DNA of 64,000 bases from Oscillospiraceae bacterium (GCA_021205095.1 JAJPYE010000038.1:1-64000), one strand, 5' to 3'; counted from the stretch's first letter, positions 10,171-20,344 are shown. Numbers and translations are program-made. The notes: a model not told the origin generated them from the sequence alone.

Positions 10171-11378
10171 AACATTTCTTCAAAATGTTCTCCCAGTCCT
10201 TCAAAATGGCACTCAAATCCATTGCGGGGAACAAATTCCGGGCTTTTTTGACCATGCTTGGCATTATCATTGGCGTGATGGCCCTGGTCATCCTTGTGAG
10301 CCTGGTGAACGGGGCCACGGGAACGGTGACGGACACCATCTCCAGCCTGGCAACCGACCTGATTACTGTTACTGTTTCGGACGACAAGGGGAATCCTATC
10401 ACCCTGGACACCCTGGACGAGTGGATGGAGGAGGATGGAATCGGCCTGCTGGCTCCGGTAGGTGAGACCAGTGTCACCGCCAAATACGATTCCACCAGCA
10501 CCACAGCGGAGGTTTACGGCACGACTCCGGCCTACGAGACCATTAACGAGCTGAATCTGCTGCTGGGCCGGTTCATTAAGTCCTCCGATGTGGACAACCA
10601 CACCAACGTCTGCGTTATCAACGAGGCAACGGCTGAGGCCCTGGTGGGCTACACCGACTGCCTGGGGGAGGAGCTGTCCCTGGACGGCATGAAATTCACC
10701 ATCGTAGGTGTGCTGGAGGATGACGACGATTCTCTGACCTCTGTGGTCAGCAGCTCCTCTTATACGATTTATATCCCCTATACCACTTTGCTGCGCCTGT
10801 CCTCTACGGTATCTTCTGACATTACCAGCTTTACGGTCAGCGCGGCGGAGGACTCCGACATGACCACCGCCGAGACGGCTATTACAGCCCTGCTGATGGC
10901 GCGGTTTGAGGAGGACGAGGACGCCTTCGAGGTCTCCACCCAGGATGTGATGGAGGACACTATGAGCAGTATTACCTCTATCCTCTCTATCCTGCTGGGC
11001 GGCATTGCGGCCATCTCCCTGATCGTGGGCGGCATCGGCATTATGAACATCATGCTGGTTACTGTCACAGAGCGTACCCGTGAGATCGGCATCCGCAAGG
11101 CCATCGGCGCGGGCCGGGGGGTAATTCTTCAGCAATTTCTTCTGGAATCCGTGGTGCTGTGTATGTTAGGCTGCGCCATCGGCGTATTCCTGTCCTGGGC
11201 TGTTTTGCAGGTGGTGACAGTCGTCGTGTCAAGCCTGAGCATGACCTTTGAAATGAACGTAACGGTGGTTATAATTGCCGTTGCTTTCTGCTTCTTCATC
11301 GGAATCGTGTTTGGACTGTACCCGGCTAATAAGGCGGCAAAAATGGCCCCCATTGACGCGCTGCATTACGATGGCTGA
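10167..11378 (+). CDS. ABC transporter permease (MacB-like, FtsX family)
   Basis: 'MALKSIAGNKFRAFLTMLGIIIGV' and 'ERTREIGIRKAIGAGRG' hallmarks. Confidence 0.92.
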   Translation: MKHFFKMFSQSFKMALKSIAGNKFRAFLTMLGIIIGVMALVILVSLVNGATGTVTDTISSLATDLITVTVSDDKGNPITLDTLDEWMEEDGIGLLAPVGETSVTAKYDSTSTTAEVYGTTPAYETINELNLLLGRFIKSSDVDNHTNVCVINEATAEALVGYTDCLGEELSLDGMKFTIVGVLEDDDDSLTSVVSSSSYTIYIPYTTLLRLSSTVSSDITSFTVSAAEDSDMTTAETAITALLMARFEEDEDAFEVSTQDVMEDTMSSITSILSILLGGIAAISLIVGGIGIMNIMLVTVTERTREIGIRKAIGAGRGVILQQFLLESVVLCMLGCAIGVFLSWAVLQVVTVVVSSLSMTFEMNVTVVIIAVAFCFFIGIVFGLYPANKAAKMAPIDALHYDG

Positions 11379-11393
11379 GAAAGGGAGAGAACT

Positions 11394-14300
11394 ATGTTTA
11401 GGAAAAAATATAATCCGGGAAGCGTTCGTCCCGATACGACAGTGGAAACCGTTTCCCAAGGCGCGGCTGCCCCTGTCAGCGAGCAGAAAACAGAGATACT
11501 GAGCGCCGAACCGGCCAAGCCTGTAACCGAAATGCGGCCATCCCCCAGACCGAATCTGGAGCGGGTTCAAACCGTTCCGGCTCAGCCGCCTCAGCCGCCT
11601 CAGCCGCCCCAGCCGGTGGAAAAGCCGACCCCGCAGGAGCAGCCGATTCCGGCCCAGCCGCCCCAGGCGGCGGAAGCCCCCGCAGGCCCGGTTCACAATC
11701 CTGAACCCCAGGCGCCCGCCGCACCTCCGGCCCAGCCCCAACCGCCTGTTCCCCCGGAACCCAACGACCCGGAGGAGGAAGGCCCGGAGGATTGGGAGGA
11801 GGAGCAGCCCCCCAAGAGGCAGAAAAAGGGTATTGTATTCGTTGTCCTTATGATTCTGTTCGCGGCTGTTATCGCGGCGGATCTGGCGAACCTGGCCCTG
11901 ACCTCCAATACGGGCGCCAGCGGATTCGCCTCCATGGATATGTCGGGCATGGACTTTTCCGATGCGGATATGTCCTCCTTTGCCGCCGACTTCTCCCAGG
12001 AGAGCGGCACGGCGGCGGACAGCGATACCGCTTCGGAGAATAGGACTTCCTCCGGCGGCGCGTCGGGGGAGATGACCCGCGGCGGCGCCTCGGCGGAGTT
12101 CGGTTCCGGCACGATTGCTGACGATGAAGAGAATGAATCGGACGGCGACACAGAGGCTTTCGGCGGTATGGCCGCCGCCTCCGGCAGCACCGGCGTGTTT
12201 ATGCGGATTCGGACATTTGCCCGGCAGCACTGGCTTCCCATTCTGGCGATTGCCGTGCTGGGTGAGCTGATCAGCCTGATCCTGCTTGTCCGTGTTCGCA
12301 AAAAGAGAAAGGCCTTGGAGCAGGAGCCGTTCCCGGAGGAAGAGGCACCCCTCGACATGGAGGAGCTGGTGGAGGCCCGCAGAAGAAAGAGCAGACGGAT
12401 GTGGATTATCCCCCTGGCTGCGGTGGCCGTTATCGCCATTGTGGTGGCGGTGCTGCCCACCCTGACCAGCTCCACCACGGAGAGCGACACCGTCACCGTG
12501 GAAAGCTCGGTGATTTCCGGCACGGCGGAGGCGGATACTATCACCACGACCCTGTCCGGCGCGGGTACGCTGGAGGATGAGGACGCCGTCACCCTGAGCA
12601 TCCCGGAGGCTGTTACCATCAGTGCCTATCACGTCCAGAACGGAGATACAGTGGAGGCTGGCGACATCATCGCTTCCGTAGATACTGTCACAGTGGCCAC
12701 GGCCATTGTGGAGCTTCAGGATGTCATCGACGAGCTGGACGAGGAGCTGGAAGCGGAATCTGAGGAGGAGGCGGAGACAGACCTGACCGCCACGGTTGCA
12801 GGCCGAGTCAAGGTCATCTACGCAGAAGAGGATGTGGACGTGGCCGATACCATTTATGAATATGGCGCGCTGATGCTACTGTCTCTGGATGGGGAGATGG
12901 CCGTCCAGTTTGAATCGGACGCCGACCTGACGGTGGACGACACTGTCACCGTCACCTATTCCGACGGCACCAGCGAGGAGGGCCGCGTGGCCTCCGTCAG
13001 CGACGGAACCGTTACCATCACCGTGTCCGACGAGACGGCGGTCTATCTGGATGAAGTGACAGTATATGATGAGGACGGCAATCTCCTGGGCGGCGGTACG
13101 CTGTATATCCACAGTGAGCTGAAAATCATGGGCTATTACGGCACGGTATCCGACATCGACGTGTCCGAGAATGAGGAGGTGGACGCAGGCGATACCCTGC
13201 TGACTCTGTCCTATTCCGGCCATACATCCACCTATACGGCCCTGCTGAACCGCCGGTATGAGCTGGAGGATCAGATGGAGGCCTTGTTCCAGTATTACAC
13301 AGACGGGTATATCTATGCGGAGACAGACGGCATAGTGTCCGGCATTTCTGATGACGCGACCTATGTGTCGCTGACGGAGGATACCGCCGAGGCGTCCGAC
13401 GCCGCCGATACCTCCGAGGAGGAAACCACTGTTTCTGAAACCGGCTATTCCGGCAAATCCAGCTCTACAGCGGTGCTGACCACCCTGTCCTATTCCGGCG
13501 GCAGTGGGAACAGCGGCGCAACCATCACGCTGCTGAGAGCCACGGAGGAGGATGAAGGGGCGGAGGCAACGGCTACGCCGGAACCCACCGCCACAACGGA
13601 AGCAGAGGCAACGGCTACGCCGGAACCCACCCCCACGGCGGAAGCAGAGGCGACGGCTACGCCGGAACCCACCGCCACGGTGGAAGCGGAGGCGACGGCT
13701 ACGCCGGAACCCACCGCCACAGCGGAAGCAGAGGCAACGGCGACGCCGGAGCCTGTTTCCACCGAGGAGGAGTCTACGGAGGACGAAACTGCCAGCGATG
13801 AAATAACAGAGAACGACGCCCCCGAATTTGACGGCACGGAAATCGATTATGTGGCCATTGTCACCGCTAACGAGGAGAACATCCTGTCCTATGTGAGCCT
13901 TTCCCAGGCCACTGACATAGAGGATTATACGGCTTTGGATTATACCGCTCTGTCCGCCCTTTTGGCCGAGGAGGATGCGGAGACAGAAACCGTCCAGTGC
14001 AGCTATGACGATACTACGGACGTGACGGTTTATACCTATTTGGACGACGCTGACACCTGGGAGGCTTCGGCGCTGGACAGTCTGGCCGCTGATGATTTGG
14101 TGGTGCTGGTGTTCACAAAAGACGAGGAGGACGCTGAGGTGCTGAAATATGTTCTTCTGGTCACAGCCTCCGCCGGCAGCGCCTCCGGCGAGATAACCGA
14201 AAGCGAAGGCTCCGACAGCACCGGCGGTATGTCCGGCAGCAGCGGAATGTCTGGCGGCGGCAGCAGCGGCGGTTCTGTGTCCATGTCCGGCGGCAGCAGC

Positions 14301-14864
14301 GGAGCATCCGCTGTCAGCGGTATGACAGAGGAGGAGACCTACGCCTATGAGACCTACAGCGTGGCGGAACAGGATGTTCTGTCCATCACGCCCCAGGACG
14401 AGGTGACTGTCACCATTACCATTGACGAGCTGGATATTCTGGAGCTGGCGGTGGGCCTGGAGGCCGAGATAACGCTGGACGCCCTGAAGGGCCAGTCCTT
14501 TACCGGCCTGGTGGATTATATCGCCACTACCGGCACCAACGAGGGCGGCAACACGAAGTTCAGCGTGGAGGTAACGATTTCCAAAACCTCTCAGATGCTG
14601 GCCGGGATGAACGTTTCTGTGGAGATCGTCACGGACGTCACGGAGGCTGCTGTCACTATTCCCGTGGCGGCCCTGGTGGAGGATAACGGCAAAACCTATG
14701 TTTACACCGAGTATGAAGAGTCTACCGATACGCTGAGCGGCCTGGTAGAGGTAGAGACAGGTATGTCCGACGGCGACGTGGTGGAGATTCTTTCCGGCAT
14801 GGAGGAGGGAGATACCTACTATTACCGCTATGCCGACACGCTGTCGTATACGTTCGTGAATTAA
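11394..14864 (+). CDS. Large HlyD/MacA-like adaptor with Pro-rich N-terminal region, extra TMs and TPEPTATAEAEA tandem repeats
   Basis: Second half clearly paralogous to the 7816-9486 product (shared GRVKVIYAE..D..YEYGAL..LSLDG..AV; TLYIH..LKI.GY.GTVS); three TM-like stretches. Confidence 0.75.
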   Translation: MFRKKYNPGSVRPDTTVETVSQGAAAPVSEQKTEILSAEPAKPVTEMRPSPRPNLERVQTVPAQPPQPPQPPQPVEKPTPQEQPIPAQPPQAAEAPAGPVHNPEPQAPAAPPAQPQPPVPPEPNDPEEEGPEDWEEEQPPKRQKKGIVFVVLMILFAAVIAADLANLALTSNTGASGFASMDMSGMDFSDADMSSFAADFSQESGTAADSDTASENRTSSGGASGEMTRGGASAEFGSGTIADDEENESDGDTEAFGGMAAASGSTGVFMRIRTFARQHWLPILAIAVLGELISLILLVRVRKKRKALEQEPFPEEEAPLDMEELVEARRRKSRRMWIIPLAAVAVIAIVVAVLPTLTSSTTESDTVTVESSVISGTAEADTITTTLSGAGTLEDEDAVTLSIPEAVTISAYHVQNGDTVEAGDIIASVDTVTVATAIVELQDVIDELDEELEAESEEEAETDLTATVAGRVKVIYAEEDVDVADTIYEYGALMLLSLDGEMAVQFESDADLTVDDTVTVTYSDGTSEEGRVASVSDGTVTITVSDETAVYLDEVTVYDEDGNLLGGGTLYIHSELKIMGYYGTVSDIDVSENEEVDAGDTLLTLSYSGHTSTYTALLNRRYELEDQMEALFQYYTDGYIYAETDGIVSGISDDATYVSLTEDTAEASDAADTSEEETTVSETGYSGKSSSTAVLTTLSYSGGSGNSGATITLLRATEEDEGAEATATPEPTATTEAEATATPEPTPTAEAEATATPEPTATVEAEATATPEPTATAEAEATATPEPVSTEEESTEDETASDEITENDAPEFDGTEIDYVAIVTANEENILSYVSLSQATDIEDYTALDYTALSALLAEEDAETETVQCSYDDTTDVTVYTYLDDADTWEASALDSLAADDLVVLVFTKDEEDAEVLKYVLLVTASAGSASGEITESEGSDSTGGMSGSSGMSGGGSSGGSVSMSGGSSGASAVSGMTEEETYAYETYSVAEQDVLSITPQDEVTVTITIDELDILELAVGLEAEITLDALKGQSFTGLVDYIATTGTNEGGNTKFSVEVTISKTSQMLAGMNVSVEIVTDVTEAAVTIPVAALVEDNGKTYVYTEYEESTDTLSGLVEVETGMSDGDVVEILSGMEEGDTYYYRYADTLSYTFVN
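13557..13766 (+). repeat. About five tandem copies of a 42-bp unit (EAEATATPEPTATx, 14 aa)
   Basis: Direct reading of DNA and protein. Confidence 0.85.
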
Positions 14865-14935
14865 ACCCACAGCCCTGACAAGCTTGTCCCACGGACGCAA
14901 GTCGTCGTGCGGATACGCTCAATCAGAATAAAAAC

Positions 14936-14960
14936 GGGAGCGCTGGATTCCAGCGCTCCC
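14936..14960 (-). terminator. Terminator hairpin between convergent genes
   Basis: Perfect 11-bp stem GGGAGCGCTGG-ATT-CCAGCGCTCCC, A-run on left (T-run on minus strand). Confidence 0.75.
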
Positions 14961-14983
14961 CGATTATTTGTGGCGGGTTGTTA

Positions 14984-16780
14984 TTACGAAGCCTCGCCGG
15001 AGGCGGAGGTCTCCAGAGGAGAAACGGTCAGGGTGCCGTCCTCGTTTTCGGTGATGACGCCGTTGACGGTGCAGCCGTCGTTGATGATAAGCTCGGCCAC
15101 CACAGAAGTCTCTGTGACGTTCCAGACAGCGCCGTTGGTCAGGGTCAGCTCAACGCCCCAAACGGTCTCGTAGCCGTCCTCGTTGAGAATATATTCTCCG
15201 TCAAACTGTGCCTCGCACAGGGCGTTCCAGTCCTCGCAGGTATTGGAATAAATTGCGCCGGTCAGGGTGGTGTTATCCAAAACCACACGCATGGCCCGCT
15301 GATAGTCGTCGTTCACGATGTCGCCGGTCACGTCCATGTCCTGTAGGGTAATGTCGCTGCCCAGGGCCTCGTCCCCGTCGGCGATGTTGTTCACGTTGGA
15401 GTCGTTGTTGATGACCGCATGGATCAGCACGCCGCTCCAGCTCTCCATCTCCACGCCGACCAGCAGAATGTTGGCCTGGGTGGACTTGGTGACGATGCAG
15501 GCCCCGGCGTAGTTCTGCTCATAGGCGTCCAGGCTCTCCGCGCCGCCGTCGATCAGGCTCTCGTCCGTGCTGAGGGTGCCGCCGTTCATGTAAAGCGTTC
15601 CCTTGCGGGTGTTGCCCGCGCCGGTGCCGCCCTGGTCGGGCATGTGGAATTGAACAGCGGTAGCGCCGCCGGAGATCACGCTCTCCAGCACGTCGCCCTC
15701 CTCGGTCTCGTAGTCCTGCCAGCTCAAAGCGCGATCGCCGGACTTGCTCATAATGGCCCGCAGTGTGGCGGAGTCGTCAGTGCAGTCACTGGAAACGGCA
15801 TAGATCTCGCCGTCGTTAGAGGCGACGATGCCGTCAGAGCTGCCCATAACGGTGCTGCCGTACAGGAACAGATGGCAGCTTGTGTCGGCATAAGCGCCAT
15901 AGCCGCCCTGGCTCAGACCCAGGCTGCGGTAGGCCACCAGGTCGAGGCTGACGCGGGCGGAGTCCGTACTCCACGCGCCCCAGGTGTGGGACACGATGGC
16001 GGAATCATAGAGGTATGTTATGCTCTTGCCCTGGGGCTGAATGCCGCGGGCGCGGTTGCCGGTGCTGGTGACGGTGATGGTGTCCTCCGCCTGCTCTTCC
16101 GGGCCGCCCAGGGTTTCCAGCAGGGAGCCGGTGATGACGACGACAGGCTCCTCGCTGCCCTGGCTCATGCCGCCCGCGCCGGGGCCGGCCACGGTGGTGC
16201 CGCCCACCACGTCGGAATACATGGCGCTACGGGCCGTGCCGGAGGCCAGAACCAGGGTGTTGACAATGTTCAAATAGGTATAGCCCTTGGCGGAGATGAC
16301 CGGGGAGCAGGAATCTGCCTCGTCTCCGTCCCCAAGGATAACGGCGGAGTCAAAGCCCTCCAGCCCCAGATTTTCCAGCCACTGGGCGGCAATCTCTGTC
16401 ACGTCGTATTCGTCCAGGGCCACGTTGACCCCGTTGCCGCCGATGGTGTAGAACGCGCCGGTGTCCTCGCTCAGCTCGGAATAATACAGCGCAGCCTGGG
16501 AGTCGTCGGAGGTCATCAGAAAGCCGGAAATGCCGGTTTCCGTCTGCTCGCCGCCTTCAAAGAAGGTCAGGTCGATGTCCTCCGTCTGCTCCTGGGCCTC
16601 GTCCTCCCCCTCATCTGTGATGACGATGACGGCGATAGGGCCGGTTTCCTCTTCGGCTTCCTCCGTGGTTTCGGCGGAGGCGTCCGCCGTTTCGCCGCTG
16701 GCTTCGTCAGAGGCCAGGGCAGGCGCTGCCAGACACATGAGCATGGTCATGGCCAGCAGCAGGGCTAACAGCTTCTTCAT
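14984..16780 (-). CDS. Secreted beta-helix-like repeat protein
   Basis: Signal peptide MKKLLALLLAMTMLMCLAAPALA; repetitive strand-turn pattern; C-terminal half paralogous to the 20435-22477 product. Confidence 0.65.
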   Translation of the reverse strand: MKKLLALLLAMTMLMCLAAPALASDEASGETADASAETTEEAEEETGPIAVIVITDEGEDEAQEQTEDIDLTFFEGGEQTETGISGFLMTSDDSQAALYYSELSEDTGAFYTIGGNGVNVALDEYDVTEIAAQWLENLGLEGFDSAVILGDGDEADSCSPVISAKGYTYLNIVNTLVLASGTARSAMYSDVVGGTTVAGPGAGGMSQGSEEPVVVITGSLLETLGGPEEQAEDTITVTSTGNRARGIQPQGKSITYLYDSAIVSHTWGAWSTDSARVSLDLVAYRSLGLSQGGYGAYADTSCHLFLYGSTVMGSSDGIVASNDGEIYAVSSDCTDDSATLRAIMSKSGDRALSWQDYETEEGDVLESVISGGATAVQFHMPDQGGTGAGNTRKGTLYMNGGTLSTDESLIDGGAESLDAYEQNYAGACIVTKSTQANILLVGVEMESWSGVLIHAVINNDSNVNNIADGDEALGSDITLQDMDVTGDIVNDDYQRAMRVVLDNTTLTGAIYSNTCEDWNALCEAQFDGEYILNEDGYETVWGVELTLTNGAVWNVTETSVVAELIINDGCTVNGVITENEDGTLTVSPLETSASGEAS

Positions 16781-16894
16781 AGTTATTTCTCCTTTCCAAT
16801 TTTTGACGGATAAAAGGGAGGGGAACCGCAGATCAAATAACGCGGTGCGGTCATTGGATCGGTGGTTCCCCAAAGTATCTGGTTTCGTCTGCTA

Positions 16895-17245
16895 TCAGGC
16901 GGTGGGCATTTCGCCGGAGGCCTCGCCAGATGCTTCGCCGGAGGCGGAGGTGCCTGCGGCGGCGCCGGTGTCGGTGGTTGCGGTTGTGGTGTCAGCAGCG
17001 GTGGTCTCGCCGGAGGCACCGCCGGACATCTCGGAAGACGCGCCGGTGTCGGTGGTGGTCTGGGCGGTGGGAGTGGATGCTGCGCTGGCTGTGGCAGTGG
17101 GCTTCGGCGTGGCGCTGCCGGCGGCGGCTGCCGCTGCCGCGCCTGCGGTGTCGATGTCCACATAGCTGCCGGAGCAGCCTGCCAGCAGGCTCAGGGCCAG
17201 CACCAGGGCGAGGATGAGACTCAAAGTGCGCTTGGAATGTTTCAT
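16895..17245 (-). CDS. Small lipoprotein, Ala/Thr/Ser-rich with SGEASGE repeats
   Basis: Lipobox LSLLAGCS; low-complexity tail TSASGEASGEASGEMPTA. Confidence 0.6.
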   Translation of the reverse strand: MKHSKRTLSLILALVLALSLLAGCSGSYVDIDTAGAAAAAAAGSATPKPTATASAASTPTAQTTTDTGASSEMSGGASGETTAADTTTATTDTGAAAGTSASGEASGEASGEMPTA

Positions 17246-17302
17246 GGAAAAACTCCTTTCTGTGCGAAACCATAACGTAGATATTTTCACAAGATTAAAA
17301 TC

Positions 17303-17331
17303 ATTATAACATACTTTTTTCCTCTTGACAA
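17303..17331 (-). promoter_or_regulatory. Sigma-A type promoter for the small lipoprotein gene
   Basis: On minus strand TTGTCA-N17-TATAAT. Confidence 0.7.
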
Positions 17332-17613
17332 TCAAAAATAACACATATGTATTTATGCGATTCGTAATCTTATCGTAAGATGCGGCATGATAGAGTTTAT
17401 TGAACGACCAGTCATGCACACAATCGTCACAGTTTCCGTTGGAATTTGGAATATGCTGGAAAAATGAGCGCGGCAACGAACGCAACCGTTCGAGGTGGGG
17501 CATATTCTTTTGCTCGATTTCAGTCTGTTCTTTGGCATCAACGCAAAAATGTGATACAATAAAAAATCCAGCCCGGAGGGGCCGGAAATTGGAAAAACGA
17601 GGTGCGGGGTATT

Positions 17614-18207
17614 ATGGACGCAGACGATCGGCTGTCAAAGCAGATAGATTTTATCCTGGAGCTGGACAAGGAGAAAAACATTTTTCGTCAGACCCATCTG
17701 TCCGGCCAGGGGCGGAACGAGAACGACGCAGAACACGCCTGGCATATGGCGGTGATGGCCTATGTGCTGCGGGAATACGCAAACGAGCCGGTGGATATTG
17801 GCCGGGTCATGCTGATGTGCCTTCTCCACGATGTGGTGGAGATCGACGCCGGGGACACCTATGCCTATGACGCGGCGGGCCTTGCCACGCAGCAGGCGCG
17901 GGAGGCTGCTGCAAAGGAGCGTATTTATGGCCTGCTGCCGGAGGATTTGGGCGCGGAGCTGGCGGCGGTGTTCGATGAGTTTGAGGCGGACGAGACCGCT
18001 GAAGCCCATTTCGCCCACGCCATGGATAATTTCCAGCCCCTGCTCTTAAACCACAGCAACAACGGCGGAGACTGGCGCGCCCACGGAGTTACCGCCGCCC
18101 AGGTCTATGGCCGCCAGGAGCGGACAAAGGCCGGTTCTCAAAGGCTTTACGACGTGACCTGCGGGATTTTGCGGGAGAATATTGAAAAGGGGAACATCAA
18201 GCCCTGA
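17614..18207 (+). CDS. HD domain hydrolase (YfbR/5'-deoxynucleotidase-like)
   Basis: 'ENDAEHAWHMAVMA', 'LLHDVVEIDAGDT' HD signatures. Confidence 0.85.
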   Translation: MDADDRLSKQIDFILELDKEKNIFRQTHLSGQGRNENDAEHAWHMAVMAYVLREYANEPVDIGRVMLMCLLHDVVEIDAGDTYAYDAAGLATQQAREAAAKERIYGLLPEDLGAELAAVFDEFEADETAEAHFAHAMDNFQPLLLNHSNNGGDWRAHGVTAAQVYGRQERTKAGSQRLYDVTCGILRENIEKGNIKP

Positions 18208-18218
18208 TTTTGCGTATA

Positions 18219-18265
18219 AAAAACTGAGCCGCGCCAGGCGTAATGCCTGACGCGGCGCTTGAGTT
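18219..18265. terminator. Terminator hairpin between convergent genes
   Basis: GCCGCGCCAGGC-GTAAT-GCCTGACGCGGC with flanking A run. Confidence 0.7.
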
Positions 18266-18273
18266 ATTTCAGT

Positions 18274-20259
18274 TTAAAAGCCAGGCCTTCCCATGCCGCC
18301 GGGCATACCGCCGCCCATGCTGCCCATGCCGAAGCCGCCGGAGGAGTTGATCACGGTGGTGCTGGTGAAGTCCAGGGTGGTGGATTCTGTGCCGTAGGTC
18401 ACGGTGTACACATTCCCCACGGTCATGTCCGGGTGGGTGATAATAAGGCAGGAGAAAGTGTCCTCCATGACGGCGGAGGCGATGATATTGCCGTCCTCGT
18501 CCAGAATGGTCACTTCCGTTCCGGCAGCCTGGGTGTTTGTCGCCAGAATAGCGCAGCATTGGGTGGAGCTGGCGGAAAGGCTCTCCTGCATCATGGAGGA
18601 GCCTCCGGCAATGACCATGCCGCCGGTGATAACGAACTCCCCGCCGCCATAATCGATGGCTCCCTCCTGGGTACTGCCGTCGGTGGAGATAATAAGGGTT
18701 CCACCGTCGATATACACGCTGCCGTTGGAGTCCAGGCCGTCGCCCACGTTGCTCATGCTACCGGTTACGACCAGATTCACGCTACCTCCCGTCTGCCGGT
18801 AATAAGTGATGTCCGAGCCGCTGAGGGAATCAGTGGCGCTGTCCTCCTCCGACTCTCCGCTTGCCTCGCCGGAGGCGCTGCCGAAGCCACCCATGCCCAT
18901 GGTTTCCGGGCCGTTGGCGTTGATGCCGTCGTTGACCGAGCGGAGGTCTATCTCGCCGCCGTGTATCTCTATAGCGTAAGCTTCCAAACCCTCAAAGCAG
19001 TCGGTGACGGTAATGGTTCCGTCGTTTATCACCAGCATATCATCCGCATGAATGGCGTCGTCGCTGGAGCATATGGTGATGGTTCCGCCATCGATGGTGC
19101 AAAGCCCGGCGCAGTGGATGCTGTCGTCAGAGGTGTTCAGATTGAATACACCCCCGGAAACGGTAATGTCCCCATCGCTTTTCAGGCCCTTGGCGCTGGT
19201 GTCGGAGGATGTCTCCGTTTCACCGCTTGCCTCGCCGGAAGCGCCGCCCATGCCAAAGCTCTCCCCGGCGTGACTGCTGGCGTCCCCGCCGCCGCCCCCA
19301 GCGGTGATTTGGAAATTCCCCCCGGCGATGGAGAGAAGGGTCTCGGCTTGGATACCGTCGCACCCGGCGTCGATGACAATAGACCCGGCGCTGACCGATA
19401 TGCTTGCCCCTCGGATGCCGTCGTCTGTGGAGAGAATGGAAACGTTCCCATCGGTGACGGTGATCGTCCCTTCACTGTCCATGCCCCGCTCTCCGGCGCT
19501 GATAGAGATGTTGCCGCCGGACAGGAGAATATCTCCCGCCACCAGCCGTCCGGCCTGGGCGCACAGGCCGTCCCCGCCGCACTGCACGGTTATAGTTCCG
19601 CCGGAAACGGTCAGCAGGCCCGCAGATTTCAGCCCATGGTTGGCTGCTGTGACAGTCAACTGGCCGCCGGAAACGGTGAGAGCCGCCTTGCACTGGATAC
19701 CGTTATTGGCTCCGGCGGTGACAGTCAGGCTGCCCTGCCCGTCAATAGTCAGGCTGCCCTTGGAATACAGGGCAGCGGAGGCGGCGCTGTTTGCTGCGGA
19801 GGCCCCGTCAGAGAGGGTGTTTTCCGTCCCCGCCTCTAGGGTCAGCAGCACGTCGGCCTCGGAGCGTATCTCCATGGCGCAGTCTCCCGCCTGGGCGGCG
19901 GTGACGCTGGCCCCGGCCAATATCAGCTCCACCGGGCCGTCTGCATCCACGATCACCTGCCCGGTCAGAGAGCCGGTGAGCCGGTATGTCCCGGCGCTCT
20001 CAATGGTGACGGTTCCGTCCGCAAAGGAGACGCCCTCCGGCACGCTGGCTGTGGTTCCGTTCAGCACAATCTCGTCCTCGGAGGCGGCGAGGCTTTGGAC
20101 TGACAGGGCAGTGGCTTCGGTGGAATCCTGCACAGATGGAACCTCTGGAACCTCCGTAACGGCAGCCTCCGCTGACGCAGTGTCCTGCTGAGCGCAGCCG
20201 CACAGCAGGGCGATTGCCAACGTCAGGGAGAGGAGAGAGAGAAGATAATGTTTTTTCAT
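18274..20259 (-). CDS. Carbohydrate-binding-domain/beta-helix lipoprotein with Gly/Met-rich C-terminus
   Basis: Lipobox ALLCGCA; serial 'SGGTITV..GGDGL', 'IDGGTITICSSDDAIHAD' repeats typical of DUF4353-type proteins; tail GMGSMGGGMPGGMGRPGF. Confidence 0.75.
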   Translation of the reverse strand: MKKHYLLSLLSLTLAIALLCGCAQQDTASAEAAVTEVPEVPSVQDSTEATALSVQSLAASEDEIVLNGTTASVPEGVSFADGTVTIESAGTYRLTGSLTGQVIVDADGPVELILAGASVTAAQAGDCAMEIRSEADVLLTLEAGTENTLSDGASAANSAASAALYSKGSLTIDGQGSLTVTAGANNGIQCKAALTVSGGQLTVTAANHGLKSAGLLTVSGGTITVQCGGDGLCAQAGRLVAGDILLSGGNISISAGERGMDSEGTITVTDGNVSILSTDDGIRGASISVSAGSIVIDAGCDGIQAETLLSIAGGNFQITAGGGGGDASSHAGESFGMGGASGEASGETETSSDTSAKGLKSDGDITVSGGVFNLNTSDDSIHCAGLCTIDGGTITICSSDDAIHADDMLVINDGTITVTDCFEGLEAYAIEIHGGEIDLRSVNDGINANGPETMGMGGFGSASGEASGESEEDSATDSLSGSDITYYRQTGGSVNLVVTGSMSNVGDGLDSNGSVYIDGGTLIISTDGSTQEGAIDYGGGEFVITGGMVIAGGSSMMQESLSASSTQCCAILATNTQAAGTEVTILDEDGNIIASAVMEDTFSCLIITHPDMTVGNVYTVTYGTESTTLDFTSTTVINSSGGFGMGSMGGGMPGGMGRPGF

Positions 20260-20344
20260 CAGGTTTGTCCTCGCTTCGTTATATAACAATTTATAATATA
20301 ATGCCTTGTTTTTGTCATGTCAATGAAATTGAAAAAAATAGGGA

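Noticed and set aside
13557-13766. Repeat array considered as CRISPR
   Set aside because: Contiguous in-frame 42-bp coding repeats with no spacers.
12876-14900. 674-aa minus-strand ORF opposite the large HlyD-like gene
   Set aside because: Shadow ORF; repetitive RRRCLCFRCGGGFRRS simply mirrors the TPEP repeat.
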